Positions 30,349 through 39,535 of a DNA stretch of 64,000 nt are shown here, piece after piece. Source of the stretch: Streptococcus sp. 2342 (GTDB lineage Bacteria; Bacillota; Bacilli; Lactobacillales; Streptococcaceae). The stretch lies in the NCBI RefSeq assembly GCF_013276795.1, contig NZ_VMLR01000001.1, forward strand, positions 13,303-77,302, read 5' to 3'. A model generated the notes under the pieces. That model saw only the letters and a list, made by a program, of their open reading frames with translations, ran no database searches and had not been told where the DNA came from. Positions within the stretch are counted from its first letter, which is position 1, and each line of letters starts with the position of its first letter. The translations under genes and the position numbers were made by a program.

Positions 30349-30567
30349 TTATGCTAATTGTTTCAGTTTTCCTGGTTGGAAACCTGAAAAGACTTCAGTT
30401 GGTGTTTGAATAATAGGAGCTGCGCTAAAACCGAGCTCTTTGACTTGATCGATGTACTCAGGCTGCTCATCAAGATTGATTTCTTTATATTCAACGTTAT
30501 TACTGTCCAAGAAACGCTTGGTCATTTTACATTGGACACAATTGTTTTTAGAATAAACGGTTACCAT
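30349..30567 (-). CDS. nrdH: Glutaredoxin-like NrdH redoxin
   Basis: 72 residues from the ATG at 30567, preceded on the minus strand by GAAGAGGAGTT. An upstream in-frame start at 30585 would lie on the ribosome site and is rejected. The redox motif CVQC is at residues 10-13. NrdH carries electrons from thioredoxin reductase to NrdE. It is the first gene of the nrd cluster. Confidence 0.92.
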   Translation of the reverse strand: MVTVYSKNNCVQCKMTKRFLDSNNVEYKEINLDEQPEYIDQVKELGFSAAPIIQTPTEVFSGFQPGKLKQLA

Positions 30568-30601
30568 TGTGTAACTCCTCTTCAAAATTTAATACTATCT
30601 T

Positions 30602-30629
30602 AGTATATCAGAAAATAAAATTTTGTCAA
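30602..30629 (-). promoter_or_regulatory. nrdH promoter
   Basis: On the minus strand: TTGACA (30629-30624), 16-base spacer, TATACT (30607-30602). Confidence 0.85.
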
Positions 30630-30635
30630 TGATTT

Positions 30636-30693
30636 GAACTAAATATAGTGGTCTGCTTTTCTAGTCAAGCTCACAAAACACAATATATAGTGT
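30636..30693 (-). promoter_or_regulatory. Two NrdR boxes
   Basis: ACACAATATATAGTGT at 30678-30693 is a full match to the NrdR box ACACWATATNTWGTGT. A second, weaker copy (about 12 of 16) is centred at 30636-30651. They are 42 bases apart, four helical turns, and lie just upstream of the nrdH -35. Confidence 0.85.
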
Positions 30694-30824
30694 TTGTTTT
30701 ATAAAACAGCAATGATTATCCTATAAATTGTTTTGGAAGAAACTATATCCTGTGTTTGTTATCTAGGATAGAAGATTTTCAGCAAGTTATCTGAAAGGAA
30801 ATTGAAGGAAAATCCAGAAAATGC

Positions 30825-30853
30825 TTGAAAAAAATCCTAGAAGATGGTATAAT
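30825..30853 (+). promoter_or_regulatory. ptsHI promoter
   Basis: TTGAAA (30825-30830), 17-base spacer, TATAAT (30848-30853) with TGG extension. Confidence 0.85.
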
Positions 30854-30916
30854 ACCAAATTGTAAGGGTTATCACATATAACTCAAAAAAAGAAAGAACA
30901 AAAGGAGAGTCAAACT

Positions 30917-31180
30917 ATGGCTTCTAAAGATTTCCACGTAGTGGCAGAAACAGGTATTCACGCACGTCCAGCAACATTGTTGGTGCAAACTGCTAGCAAA
31001 TTTGCTTCAGATATCACTCTTGAGTACAAAGGTAAATCAGTTAACCTTAAATCAATTATGGGTGTTATGAGTCTTGGTGTTGGCCAAGGTGCTGACGTAA
31101 CTATCTCAGCTGAAGGTGCAGATGCAGATGACGCTATCGCTGCAATCTCAGAAACAATGGAAAAAGAAGGATTGGCATAA
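30917..31180 (+). CDS. ptsH: Phosphocarrier protein HPr
   Basis: 87 residues. HPr moves phosphate from Enzyme I to all sugar-specific EIIA proteins, including LacF, the gat EIIA and DhaM in this window. H15 (GIHARPA) is the EI-phosphorylated site and S46 ([11 protein letters not shown]) the HPr-kinase site that makes the CcpA co-repressor. AAAGGAGAG precedes the start. Confidence 0.97.
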   Translation: MASKDFHVVAETGIHARPATLLVQTASKFASDITLEYKGKSVNLKSIMGVMSLGVGQGADVTISAEGADADDAIAAISETMEKEGLA

Positions 31181-31185
31181 GGGAA

Positions 31186-32919
31186 ATGACAGAAATGCTT
31201 AAAGGAATCGCAGCATCTGACGGTGTTGCAGTTGCAAAAGCATATCTACTCGTTCAACCGGATTTGTCATTCGAGACTATTTCAGTCGAAGATACAAACG
31301 CAGAAGAGGCTCGTTTGGATGTTGCTCTTGAAGCTTCTCAAAACGAGCTTTCTCTTATCCGCGAGAAAGCTGTAGGTACGCTTGGTGAAGAAGCGGCTCA
31401 AGTTTTTGACGCTCATTTGATGGTTCTTTCTGACCCAGAATTGATTGGTCAGATTAAAGAAACAATTCGTGCTAAGAAAGTCAACGCAGAAGCAGGTCTT
31501 AAAGAAGTGACTGACATGTTCATCACGATCTTTGAAGGTATGGAAGACAACCCATACATGCAAGAACGTGCAGCGGATATCCGCGACGTGACAAAACGTG
31601 TATTGGCAAACCTTCTTGGTAAAAAATTGCCAAACCCAGCTTCTATCAATGAAGAAGTAATCGTCATTGCGCATGACTTGACACCATCTGATACAGCTCA
31701 ATTGGACAAAAACTTTGTAAAAGCTTTTGTAACAAATATCGGTGGACGTACAAGCCACTCAGCTATCATGGCACGTACACTTGAAATTGCAGCTGTATTG
31801 GGAACAAATAACATCACTGAAGTAGTGAAAGACAGCGATATCCTTGCCGTTAACGGAATTACTGGTGAAGTGATTATCAACCCAACAGATGAACAAGCGG
31901 CAGAATTTAAAGCAGCTGGTGAAGTTTATGCTAAACAAAAAGCTGAATGGGCACTTTTGAAAGATGCTCAAACAGTGACTGCTGACGGTAAACACTTCGA
32001 GTTGGCTGCTAACATCGGTACTCCAAAAGACGTTGAAGGTGTTAACAACAACGGTGCAGAAGCTGTTGGACTTTACCGTACAGAGTTCTTGTATATGGAT
32101 TCTCAAGACTTCCCAACAGAAGATGAGCAGTATGAAGCATACAAGGCTGTTCTTGAGGGAATGAATGGTAAACCAGTGGTTGTTCGTACAATGGATATTG
32201 GTGGAGATAAGGAACTTCCTTACTTCGATATGCCACACGAAATGAACCCATTCCTTGGATTCCGTGCCCTTCGTATCTCTATTTCTGAAACTGGAGATGC
32301 AATGTTCCGTACACAAATCCGTGCCCTTCTTCGTGCTTCTGTTCATGGTCAATTGCGTATCATGTTCCCAATGGTTGCCCTTTTGAAAGAATTCCGTGCA
32401 GCCAAAGCAGTTTATGAAGAAGAAAAAGCAAACCTTCTTGCTGAAGGTGTTGCAGTTGCGGATGACATCCAAGTTGGTATCATGATTGAAATCCCTGCAG
32501 CAGCAATGCTTGCAGACCAATTTGCAAAAGAAGTAGACTTCATGTCAATTGGAACAAATGACCTGATCCAATACTCAATGGCAGCAGACCGTATGAACGA
32601 GCAAGTTTCATACCTTTACCAACCATATAACCCATCAATCCTTCGCTTGATCAACAACGTTATCAAGGCAGCTCACGCTGAAGGTAAATGGGCTGGTATG
32701 TGTGGTGAGATGGCTGGCGATCAAAAAGCTGTTCCACTTCTTGTCGGAATGGGCTTGGATGAATTCTCTATGTCAGCAACATCAGTCCTTCGTACACGTA
32801 GCTTGATGAAGAAATTGGATACTGCTAAGATGGAAGAGTACGCAAACCGTGCCCTTACAGAGTGTTCAACAATGGAAGAAGTCCTTGAACTTCAAAAAGA
32901 ATACGTTAACTTCGATTAA
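31186..32919 (+). CDS. ptsI: PTS Enzyme I
   Basis: 577 residues. It takes phosphate from PEP and gives it to HPr. The phosphorylated histidine is H191 in [12 protein letters not shown]. The C-terminal PEP-binding barrel shows [20 protein letters not shown] and MCGEMAGD. It begins 5 bases after ptsH with AAGGGAA as ribosome site; the second Met three codons later is less well placed. Confidence 0.96.
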   Translation: MTEMLKGIAASDGVAVAKAYLLVQPDLSFETISVEDTNAEEARLDVALEASQNELSLIREKAVGTLGEEAAQVFDAHLMVLSDPELIGQIKETIRAKKVNAEAGLKEVTDMFITIFEGMEDNPYMQERAADIRDVTKRVLANLLGKKLPNPASINEEVIVIAHDLTPSDTAQLDKNFVKAFVTNIGGRTSHSAIMARTLEIAAVLGTNNITEVVKDSDILAVNGITGEVIINPTDEQAAEFKAAGEVYAKQKAEWALLKDAQTVTADGKHFELAANIGTPKDVEGVNNNGAEAVGLYRTEFLYMDSQDFPTEDEQYEAYKAVLEGMNGKPVVVRTMDIGGDKELPYFDMPHEMNPFLGFRALRISISETGDAMFRTQIRALLRASVHGQLRIMFPMVALLKEFRAAKAVYEEEKANLLAEGVAVADDIQVGIMIEIPAAAMLADQFAKEVDFMSIGTNDLIQYSMAADRMNEQVSYLYQPYNPSILRLINNVIKAAHAEGKWAGMCGEMAGDQKAVPLLVGMGLDEFSMSATSVLRTRSLMKKLDTAKMEEYANRALTECSTMEEVLELQKEYVNFD

Positions 32920-32926
32920 TGTCATT

Positions 32927-32956
32927 AACCTTGTAACCTAGTTGCAAGGTTTTTTG
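32927..32956 (+). terminator. ptsI terminator
   Basis: AACCTTG/CAAGGTT hairpin with six T. Confidence 0.85.
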
Positions 32957-33012
32957 ATACATTCGGGAATAGTATAGTCTTGTAAAGTCCACTTTTCAAT
33001 GATGAAGAGGCA

Positions 33013-33021
33013 TGATATAAT
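33013..33021 (+). promoter_or_regulatory. Promoter of the Cys-cluster gene
   Basis: Extended -10 TGATATAAT, about 30 bases upstream of the start. Confidence 0.6.
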
Positions 33022-33051
33022 AGGAGAAGCAAATAGAATAAGAGAGAAATC

Positions 33052-33546
33052 ATGTCTAAAGAAATTGATATTGAGTATTACCACCAGCTAGCCATGCAAA
33101 AGCAGAAGGAACACCGTAAAGTTTTAGCCAATCTAAAGAAAAAACCTCCTAAAAACCTAGACAAGATAGCCCAGCAGATTCACCAAGAAGTCTTTGAGGA
33201 AATTGATTGCACGGCCTGTGCCAATTGTTGTAAGACATTGGGACCGGACTTTAAAGAAGCGGATATTACACGAATCGCCAAGTATTTTAAGATGAAATTA
33301 CCAGCTTTTGAAGCGGAGTTTCTGCAGGTAGATGAAGATGGTGATAAGGTTTTTAAATCCATGCCTTGTCCCTTTTTAGGAGGAGATAATCTCTGTTCCA
33401 TCTATGAAGTTCGTCCAAAGGCATGCCGAGAGTTCCCCCATACGGACCGTAAAAAAATTCATCAAATCAACCATTTGACGATTAAGAATACTTTGACCTG
33501 TCCAGCAGCCTATCTCTTTGTTGAGAAATTAAAGGATAAGTTATAG
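33052..33546 (+). CDS. YkgJ-type cysteine-cluster (putative Fe-S/zinc) protein
   Basis: 164 residues with two cysteine groups: CTACANCCKTLGPDF (about residue 58) and CPFLGGDNLCSIYEVRPKACREFPH (about 104-128). This matches the YkgJ/UPF0153 family, which is thought to bind a metal or Fe-S cluster. The N-terminus is a charged helix. The cellular role is unknown. Confidence 0.8.
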   Translation: MSKEIDIEYYHQLAMQKQKEHRKVLANLKKKPPKNLDKIAQQIHQEVFEEIDCTACANCCKTLGPDFKEADITRIAKYFKMKLPAFEAEFLQVDEDGDKVFKSMPCPFLGGDNLCSIYEVRPKACREFPHTDRKKIHQINHLTIKNTLTCPAAYLFVEKLKDKL

Positions 33547-33603
33547 AGATTTAAAGGATAAAAAATTTCTAATAATAACTAGAGATATGAAAGGAGTACT
33601 CCT

Positions 33604-34143
33604 GTGCATAGACCGAAAACAAAAGAGGAGCTAATGCTGGCCTCTAAGGAAAATTATGAAAAGCTTAACCTCTTCATCTCTCAATTAAGTGAAGATGAGC
33701 TACAGACTCCATTTGATTTTTCAAGAGACCTAAAGAAAAAAGAAGCTCACTGGAAAAGGGATAAAAATCTACGGGATGTCTTGATCCATCTTTATGAATG
33801 GCAGCAGTTACTTTTGACTTGGGTACATTCTAATCAAGAAGGTCACGAAAGACCTTTTCTCCCTGAACCTTATACTTGGAAAACTTATGGAGAAATGAAT
33901 GTCGCTTTTTGGAAGAAGCACCAGAAAACCTCCTTAGAAGAAGCGACTAGACTCCAAGAACAATCACATAGGAAGGTTTTAGAGTTGATAGAAGTTTTTA
34001 GCAATGACGAACTCTTTACCAAAGGTGGCTATAAGTGGACCGGCGGAACAAGTCTAGGTTCCTACTTTGTTAGTAGCACGTCAAGCCACTATGATTGGGC
34101 TCTGAAAAAACTCAAAGCTCATCGGAAGAATTGTAAAGGATAG
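33604..34143 (+). CDS. ClbS/DfsB-like four-helix bundle (DinB superfamily) protein
   Basis: 179 residues from a GTG start at 33604, with AAAGGAG seven bases before it. KTKEELMLASKENYEKLNLFISQL at the N-terminus and LRDVLIHLYEWQQLLLTW (about residue 60) fit the ClbS/DfsB family, small DinB-like proteins. ClbS itself protects against colibactin, but most members have no known role; no colibactin link is implied here. It is 57 bases after the Cys-cluster gene. Confidence 0.7.
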   Translation: MHRPKTKEELMLASKENYEKLNLFISQLSEDELQTPFDFSRDLKKKEAHWKRDKNLRDVLIHLYEWQQLLLTWVHSNQEGHERPFLPEPYTWKTYGEMNVAFWKKHQKTSLEEATRLQEQSHRKVLELIEVFSNDELFTKGGYKWTGGTSLGSYFVSSTSSHYDWALKKLKAHRKNCKG

Positions 34144-34195
34144 ATGGACTATTTGAAATAGAAAGAATGAGTTCTTTTAAACGTAAGATAAAAGC

Positions 34196-34224
34196 AAAGG
34201 GCTATCAAGTGATGTAGCCCTTTT
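34196..34224. terminator. Bidirectional terminator between the DinB-like gene and dhaQ
   Basis: AAAGGGCTA/TAGCCCTTT stem with A and T flanks between convergent genes. Confidence 0.82.
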
Positions 34225-34240
34225 GAGTTATATAAGCAAA

Positions 34241-35230
34241 TTACCATGCAAATGCTGTCGTTGGAGCATTGAGCGCTTCTAACCACTGTTTATTTTTTAC
34301 GGGGCAAAGAGTTACGGATATACCTGCCATATCTAGACTGGTCATAAATGTTCCTGATTTTATAAAGGTAATAGTGACTCCTTCAATTTCTAAGAGTTGA
34401 AGGAGATCATTGATAAATATGCCCATTTCTAAGTTGCTGGTAGTGCCTAGATTATTTACAAGCAATATAAAATGATCACCCTTTTTCCAATGATAGTGCA
34501 ATCTTAATTTACTTATAATTTCATTTGCAAGGATTTCCGATGATTGGAATGGGACGATACGATAACCTTCTTCGCCATGTATCCCAATACCATAAGAAAT
34601 ATTTCCTTCTTCCAAGTTAAATAGTGGAAGGGTGGCTTGGGGGAGACTAGCAGATTTCGTTGCAAAGCCAATTGTTGCGATTTCGGGAGCAAGCTGATGA
34701 CCTAAATCAGTTAGTTGCTCGATGTCGGCACCATTCTGAGCTGCATATCCTAGAACTTTATGAAGTAAAATAGTCCCTGCAAGCCCTCTTCCTCTAATTT
34801 GAAATCTATTGTGAGGTTCAATTGAAATATCGTCGTGTGCTAGACTATAGCCAACTTTAATTCCTTCTTTTCTAGCAGTGTTAATGGCCGAGCTAAATTC
34901 TTTGATGTCTGCTTCGAAATTTTTTACAATGATGAAGACACCGTGACCATTGTTTAAAAAACGAATGGACTCTAAGATTTCAGTTCTTGTAGGAGGAGTA
35001 AATAATTGGCCATAGATAGCAGCGGTAAGCATTCCTTCTCCCACATATCCAATATGCGCAGGTTCGTGACCGGAACCTCCACCCGACAATATTGGAACCT
35101 GATGAGGATTGCGATTTTTTTGATAGATTAATGGTAAGGTAGGATGTTTTTCTAATTCAGGATGACTGCTGACAGTTGCCGAAATGTAACTTGAAATAAT
35201 TTTCTGTTTATGATTTGAAATAAATGTCAT
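34241..35230 (-). CDS. dhaQ: DhaQ, DhaK-like co-activator of the dha operon
   Basis: 329 residues, a DhaK paralogue. GGGSGHEPAHIGYVGEGML (about residue 50) and the dihydroxyacetone-binding histidine in YGIGIHGEEG (about 213) are kept. In Lactococcus lactis DhaQ binds dihydroxyacetone and then DhaS to switch on dhaKLM. It overlaps dhaS by four bases and both are divergent from dhaKLM, exactly that arrangement. It is clearly less like the DhaK at 35911 than an enzyme duplicate would be, supporting a regulatory role. Confidence 0.82.
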   Translation of the reverse strand: MTFISNHKQKIISSYISATVSSHPELEKHPTLPLIYQKNRNPHQVPILSGGGSGHEPAHIGYVGEGMLTAAIYGQLFTPPTRTEILESIRFLNNGHGVFIIVKNFEADIKEFSSAINTARKEGIKVGYSLAHDDISIEPHNRFQIRGRGLAGTILLHKVLGYAAQNGADIEQLTDLGHQLAPEIATIGFATKSASLPQATLPLFNLEEGNISYGIGIHGEEGYRIVPFQSSEILANEIISKLRLHYHWKKGDHFILLVNNLGTTSNLEMGIFINDLLQLLEIEGVTITFIKSGTFMTSLDMAGISVTLCPVKNKQWLEALNAPTTAFAW

Positions 35231-35757
35231 TGTGGTCTCTTTCCAATAATTGTCATGATTAGAAAGTCTGGTTGTGGAACTGGACTTTTTTTATTGACGT
35301 AAGCCTTCACGATTTCTGCTAGAGCATGTGAATGATAGTCTAACAAAAAACAAGTATAAGCAGATGAATCGATATCAATCTGACCGTATTCTCTTAAAAT
35401 TTTTGATACAAGCAAGCGACAGTAGCTGATAAAGTGGTCATAGAAGTTATTTTGTCCTTGAATATCAAACAGTTGAATATAAAAGTCACGCTCTTGTTCG
35501 AAATAAAAAAATAATTCTTGTAATAGTTTTTGGCCCGAAATAAAATCCAAGTTATTGGTGATATACTCGGTTAAGTCATTTTCAAATATCCAGTCTAGCA
35601 GTTCATATTTGTCAAGAAAGTGATTATAAAAGGTCTGTCTACGAATGCCAGCTGATTCCATGATATCTACAATGGAGATTTTGTCAAATTCTCTAGTAGC
35701 TAATAGGTCTCTAAATGCCTTGGCAATCCGTTTTTTTGTAATAAATGATGATGCCAT
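35227..35757 (-). CDS. dhaS: TetR-type activator DhaS
   Basis: 176 residues. The N-terminal TetR helix-turn-helix has SIVDIMESAGIRRQTFYNHFLDKYELL (about 28-54). The C-terminal domain resembles TetR_C DhaS-like sensors. DhaS is an unusual TetR protein that activates rather than represses, when bound to DhaQ-dihydroxyacetone. AAAGG precedes the ATG on the minus strand. Its binding site is present in the shared intergenic region. Confidence 0.85.
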   Translation of the reverse strand: MASSFITKKRIAKAFRDLLATREFDKISIVDIMESAGIRRQTFYNHFLDKYELLDWIFENDLTEYITNNLDFISGQKLLQELFFYFEQERDFYIQLFDIQGQNNFYDHFISYCRLLVSKILREYGQIDIDSSAYTCFLLDYHSHALAEIVKAYVNKKSPVPQPDFLIMTIIGKRPQ

Positions 35758-35799
35758 AGGAAACCTTTCTTTTACTTACTTCATTTTACCAAAAAAATG

Positions 35800-35817
35800 T
35801 TTTAAACGGGTTTAAAA
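35800..35817. promoter_or_regulatory. Palindrome in the dhaS/dhaK intergenic region
   Basis: TTTTAAAC-GG-GTTTAAAA, perfect 8-base arms, two bases from the DhaS operator and near the -35 of the minus-strand dhaS promoter. No factor is known to me for it. Confidence 0.55.
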
Positions 35818-35819
35818 GG

Positions 35820-35841
35820 GGACAAATAATAGAATCTGTCC
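35820..35841 (+). promoter_or_regulatory. DhaS operator
   Basis: GGACAAAT-N6-ATCTGTCC matches the DhaS inverted repeat GGACANAT-N6-ATNTGTCC reported from L. lactis. It ends one base before the -35, the right place for an activator contacting RNA polymerase. Confidence 0.85.
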
Positions 35842-35842
35842 C

Positions 35843-35884
35843 TTATCATCCAGCGATAAAAAATATATAATGAAAGCGAAAACA
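35843..35884 (+). promoter_or_regulatory. dhaKLM promoter with perfect cre
   Basis: Weak -35 TTATCA (35843-35848), 17-base spacer, TATAAT (35866-35871). ATGAAAGCGAAAACA at 35870-35884 matches the CcpA consensus at all 15 positions and covers the transcription start. Confidence 0.87.
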
Positions 35885-35910
35885 AAGGTACATGCCGAAA
35901 GGAGTTTCTC

Positions 35911-36900
35911 ATGAAAAAAATTATAAATGAACCGACACAAGTTGTTGATGAAATGTTGCAGGGATTGTCATTCATGCATGATGACTTGGTAGAACGCTTA
36001 GATGGTTTTGATGTCATCGTTAGAAAGGCAGAAAAGACAGGAAAAGTTGGACTCATTTCAGGTGGAGGTTCAGGACATGAACCAAGTCATGCTGGATTTG
36101 TAGGAGATGGAATGTTGTCTGCTGCCATTTGTGGAGCAGTCTTCACTTCACCTACTCCGGACCAAATTTTAGAAGCCATTAAGGCGGCTGATGAAGGTGC
36201 TGGAGTTTTCATGGTCATCAAGAACTATTCTGGTGACATTATGAACTTTGAAATTGCACAAGAACTTGCCGAAATGGAAGGCATTGATGTAGCAAGCGTT
36301 GTGGTTGATGATGATATCGCTGTTGAAAATAGTCTCTATACCCAAGGGCGTCGAGGTGTTGCAGGTACTATATTAGTCCATAAAATTTTGGGTGCTGCAG
36401 CTCGTTCTGGTAAATCATTAGCTGAAATGAAGGACTTGGCCGATAAACTTGTCTTAGAAATTAAAACAATTGGGCTAGCCTTGTCTGGAGCAACCGTTCC
36501 TGAAGTTGGGAAACCAGGTTTTGTTCTAGAAGATGATGAATTTGAATATGGAGTTGGTATTCACGGTGAGCCAGGATATAAGAAAGAGAAAATGCAACCT
36601 TCAGCACAATTGGCCTCAGAGCTGGTTGAAAAATTATCTGAAGGTTTCCAACTTAAGGCTGGTGAACGCTATGGCCTTCTCATCAATGGTTTAGGAAGCA
36701 CTCCTCTTATGGAGCAATACGTATTTGCAAATGATGTGGCTAAATTACTCCATGAAAAAGGTGTTGAGTTGGCGTTTAAGAAAATTGGAAACTATATGAC
36801 ATCAATTGATATGGCTGGCTTGTCATTAACATTGATTCGATTGGCAGATGATGAGTGGTTGGATGCTCTAAATGCACCTGTTACTACCCCAGCTTGGTAA
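35911..36900 (+). CDS. dhaK: PTS-dependent dihydroxyacetone kinase subunit DhaK
   Basis: 329 residues. It binds dihydroxyacetone covalently through a histidine in YGVGIHGEPG (about residue 213). GGGSGHEPSHAGFVGDGMLSA (about 52) forms the substrate pocket. DhaL and DhaM supply the phosphate, giving dihydroxyacetone phosphate for glycolysis. AAAGGAG precedes the ATG. Confidence 0.93.
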   Translation: MKKIINEPTQVVDEMLQGLSFMHDDLVERLDGFDVIVRKAEKTGKVGLISGGGSGHEPSHAGFVGDGMLSAAICGAVFTSPTPDQILEAIKAADEGAGVFMVIKNYSGDIMNFEIAQELAEMEGIDVASVVVDDDIAVENSLYTQGRRGVAGTILVHKILGAAARSGKSLAEMKDLADKLVLEIKTIGLALSGATVPEVGKPGFVLEDDEFEYGVGIHGEPGYKKEKMQPSAQLASELVEKLSEGFQLKAGERYGLLINGLGSTPLMEQYVFANDVAKLLHEKGVELAFKKIGNYMTSIDMAGLSLTLIRLADDEWLDALNAPVTTPAW

Positions 36901-36921
36901 AACTCAAGGAGGAAATGTCGC

Positions 36922-37497
36922 ATGAATGCTGAACAAGCTCTTGAATGGATGAAGCTTTTTAATGAAAAGATTCAGGAACAGAAAGATTACCTTAGTGAGC
37001 TAGACACTCCTATAGGAGATGGAGATCACGGTGGAAATATGGCGCGTGGAATGGCTGCAGTTATGGAAAACTTAGAAGGAAAGCAATTTGAGACCAGCAG
37101 TGATGTTTTTAAGCTTGTCTCAATGCAACTACTGAGTAAGGTAGGCGGTGCTTCTGGTCCCTTGTATGGCTCTGCTTTTATGGGAATGTCCAAGGCTGAT
37201 TCTAATTCGAAATTAGAAGAAATCTTACAAAGTGGTCTGGATATGATTGTCAAACGTGGGAAAGCAGAAGTTGGAGAAAAGACAATGGTTGACGTTTGGA
37301 CTCCTGTTATTGTTGCCTTGTCTGATGGCCAATTGACTCAAGAGGTTATTGATAAGGTAGTGAATGCTACCAAAGATTTACTTGCAACTAAAGGAAGGGC
37401 ATCTTATGTAGGAGAACGTTCTATTGGACATATTGATCCTGGATCATTCTCATCAGGATTACTCTTTAGTGCTCTTTTAGAAACTGGGGTGGTTTAA
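36922..37497 (+). CDS. dhaL: Dihydroxyacetone kinase ADP-binding subunit DhaL
   Basis: 191 residues, an eight-helix barrel that holds ADP permanently as a phosphate carrier. The Mg-binding aspartates are in DTPIGDGDHGGNM (about residue 28). GGASGPLYGSAFMGM and GRASYVGERSIGHIDPG are family signatures. It overlaps dhaM (TAATG). Confidence 0.93.
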   Translation: MNAEQALEWMKLFNEKIQEQKDYLSELDTPIGDGDHGGNMARGMAAVMENLEGKQFETSSDVFKLVSMQLLSKVGGASGPLYGSAFMGMSKADSNSKLEEILQSGLDMIVKRGKAEVGEKTMVDVWTPVIVALSDGQLTQEVIDKVVNATKDLLATKGRASYVGERSIGHIDPGSFSSGLLFSALLETGVV

Positions 37498-37871
37498 TGG
37501 GAAGTATTGGTCTTGTTATCGTTTCACATTCCAAAAATATTGCACAAGGTGTTGTTGAACTGATTAGTGAAGTTGCTAAAGATGTTCCGATTACTTATGT
37601 AGGAGGAAACGAAGATGGAGGAATTGGAACTAGTTTTGATCAAGTAGATAGGGTTGTTTCCGAAAATCCAGCAGATACTTTACTTGCCTTTTTTGACCTA
37701 GGCTCTGCTAAAATGAACTTAGAAATGGTGGCTGATTTCAGTGATAAAAGTATCGTCATCAACAGGGTTCCAATTGTAGAAGGTGCCTATACTGCAGCTG
37801 CTCTTCTTCAGGCTGGAGCAGAACTGTCAGTTATTCAAACACAGTTGGCGGAGATTGAAATCAATAAATAA
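37497..37871 (+). CDS. dhaM: Dihydroxyacetone kinase phosphotransfer subunit DhaM
   Basis: 124 residues, a single mannose-type EIIA domain. The phosphorylated histidine is in IVSHSKNIAQG (about residue 11). It takes phosphate from HPr and recharges DhaL-ADP. It lacks the fused HPr and EI domains of E. coli DhaM, as usual in Gram-positive bacteria. Confidence 0.92.
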   Translation: MGSIGLVIVSHSKNIAQGVVELISEVAKDVPITYVGGNEDGGIGTSFDQVDRVVSENPADTLLAFFDLGSAKMNLEMVADFSDKSIVINRVPIVEGAYTAAALLQAGAELSVIQTQLAEIEINK

Positions 37872-38515
37872 GGAAACTTACTATAACTCTTTTTATAGGT
37901 GGGTTATTGATTATCTAAACTATCAATTTTCAGTAGATAATTTCAAAATCAGAAAGGGATTGCTTTAGGCAGTTCCTTTTTAATGTAAAAGGAGTAAAGA
38001 TATAGTGTTTCTAAATTATTAATCATTCAAAACTAATTGTGATAGGACTCTTCTAGCTTTAGAATTCTTCAAAAATTTAGATTTAAAGCAATCAATGGCT
38101 TAGAATAGTACAAAAACATTTAGTTTATAGGAATTCTAGGTCTAGAATTACATGGATATTTATGAAAATAGAGCATTCGATAGTTAGGATTGTTCTATTC
38201 TGAAAGATTTGGGCTGTCAATCTTCTAGAATAGTAGTTTGCCAATGAATTTTGTTGAAAGATTCCTTGTTTTATGGTAGTCTAAAGTAAAAGAAAGCCTT
38301 ATCATTATATTTGTATCTTTAATCTGACTTGGTTTAGGTCTAGAAGAAGGATAGATCTTTTTGGGATTTTTAATAACAATTATATTTTCACTTGCAAAAA
38401 ATGTATTTCAACTTTACCTAATGTAGAAGAAGGAAATATCATAAAATGCTTATGACTTGTTTGAAATAGAATGTAAACTAAAAATGGATTCCCTTTACAT
38501 ATTAGGAGTAGGTAG
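37872..38515. other. 644-base stretch without a recognisable gene
   Basis: Apart from the dhaM terminator I see no reading frame of convincing length and no repeat. AT content is high. An AAAGGAG at 37987-37994 with no usable start after it suggests decayed coding sequence. Confidence 0.5.
37953..37983 (+). terminator. dhaM terminator
   Basis: AAAGGGATTGC and GGCAGTTCCTTT form a stem (one bulge) with a T run. Confidence 0.7.
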
Positions 38516-39247
38516 ATGAGTAATCTAGAGTCAATTCGTAAAGCGCATATCATCGTGTGGGGTGCCTATCTATTTTTATCATTAAGGGCGCCGCTAATTA
38601 GCAGCACAGAGTATTTCTTGCTTATTTTTTTAGCGTTTCTCTATTCAATAGTATCGTTACCTATATACTCTGTGAAGAATAAAATAGTATCCATTTGTCT
38701 GGCTATAAACTCAATTCTGTTAATGAGTTTCCCGATTTTAATCAATAAATATTTCCCAGGAAAGGTTTCTACTTATATCGTATTAATCAGTATTTTTATC
38801 CTGGAGTTCTTAATCTTTAATATAATTGGTAAAGATTTTGATACTAGATTAGCTAGCGAGTATAGGAAAATCAGTCAGTTTAAAAGTAAGATGTCTCAAT
38901 CCCCTTGGATAAAATATTTAGAGATTTCTAGTTTTATATTAACTATATTTCCATTTATTCTTCATGATACAGTTGCTAATCGTGTATTGGCTCTTATCTT
39001 TTTGATAAAAATTTGTGTAGATACTACGATAAAGATTCTATTAAACAGAATCTTTAATTCAAGTGAGATGATGAAAAGGAGGATATTTTCTCTTTTTGTA
39101 CTAGATTTGATTGTCTATTTATTTTTAGGCTATGTTTTAGTAATGCAAAAAGATGGATACCTATTTTCAATTCTACTAATTTTTTCTAATTTCTCACTTC
39201 CCTTTATCAGAGAAAAAAAGTATGAATTATTTAAAAATAAGAAATGA
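38516..39247 (+). CDS. Unknown multi-pass membrane protein
   Basis: 243 residues, about seven or eight membrane helices, with a charged loop near residues 105-135 (DFDTRLASEYRKISQFKSKM) and a basic C-terminus. I do not recognise a family. It lies next to the remains of a small peptide gene and other small membrane proteins, so an immunity or bacteriocin-associated role is possible but unproven. The ATG follows AGGAGTAGGTAG. The codon use is more AT-rich than in neighbours. Confidence 0.6.
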   Translation: MSNLESIRKAHIIVWGAYLFLSLRAPLISSTEYFLLIFLAFLYSIVSLPIYSVKNKIVSICLAINSILLMSFPILINKYFPGKVSTYIVLISIFILEFLIFNIIGKDFDTRLASEYRKISQFKSKMSQSPWIKYLEISSFILTIFPFILHDTVANRVLALIFLIKICVDTTIKILLNRIFNSSEMMKRRIFSLFVLDLIVYLFLGYVLVMQKDGYLFSILLIFSNFSLPFIREKKYELFKNKK

Positions 39248-39396
39248 GATAAATATGGTTAAATCTTAGTTCTCTTTAAAATCAAATCAGGTAGAGAAAG
39301 GACATCTTATCTAGGTAACAAAGTGCTTTAAACGCAGTCGACGATTACTGATTAGAGAACTATCCTAACCATGCAACGTTAAAGAGGAGAAATCTT

Positions 39397-39533
39397 ATGA
39401 AACTCGTATCACCAAATAATTATGCTGCTATTGAGTAAGAAGAGATGAGGTGTATTGATAGGGGATTATCTCTACATAAAGACGGGGGAATGTTACAGTA
39501 AACGTTGCCACTGCTTATTTTATGGGGAATTAA
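39397..39533 (+). pseudogene. Decayed double-glycine bacteriocin-like peptide gene
   Basis: AAAGAGGAG lies before ATG 39397. The frame gives MKLVSPNNYAAIE, a stop TAA (39436), then EEMRCIDRGLSLHKD, and after a one-base slip near 39484-39488 a last frame NVTVNVATAYFMGN ending at TAA 39531. Joined, this reads as a ~45-residue precursor with a leader ending like EEMxYIDGG and a short hydrophobic core. A single G-to-A change explains RG in place of GG. The stop and the slip mean it cannot be made now. Confidence 0.55.
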
Positions 39534-39535
39534 AT

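Noticed and set aside
31759..32520. 253-codon open frame on the minus strand
   Set aside because: It lies wholly inside ptsI, is rich in Cys, Phe, His and Ser as expected from the reverse of a highly expressed gene, and has no ribosome site.
39455..39535. Longer start for the 63-residue membrane protein
   Set aside because: The extra 27 codons run through the decayed peptide gene in a wrong frame; ATG 39536 has GGGGAA at the right distance.
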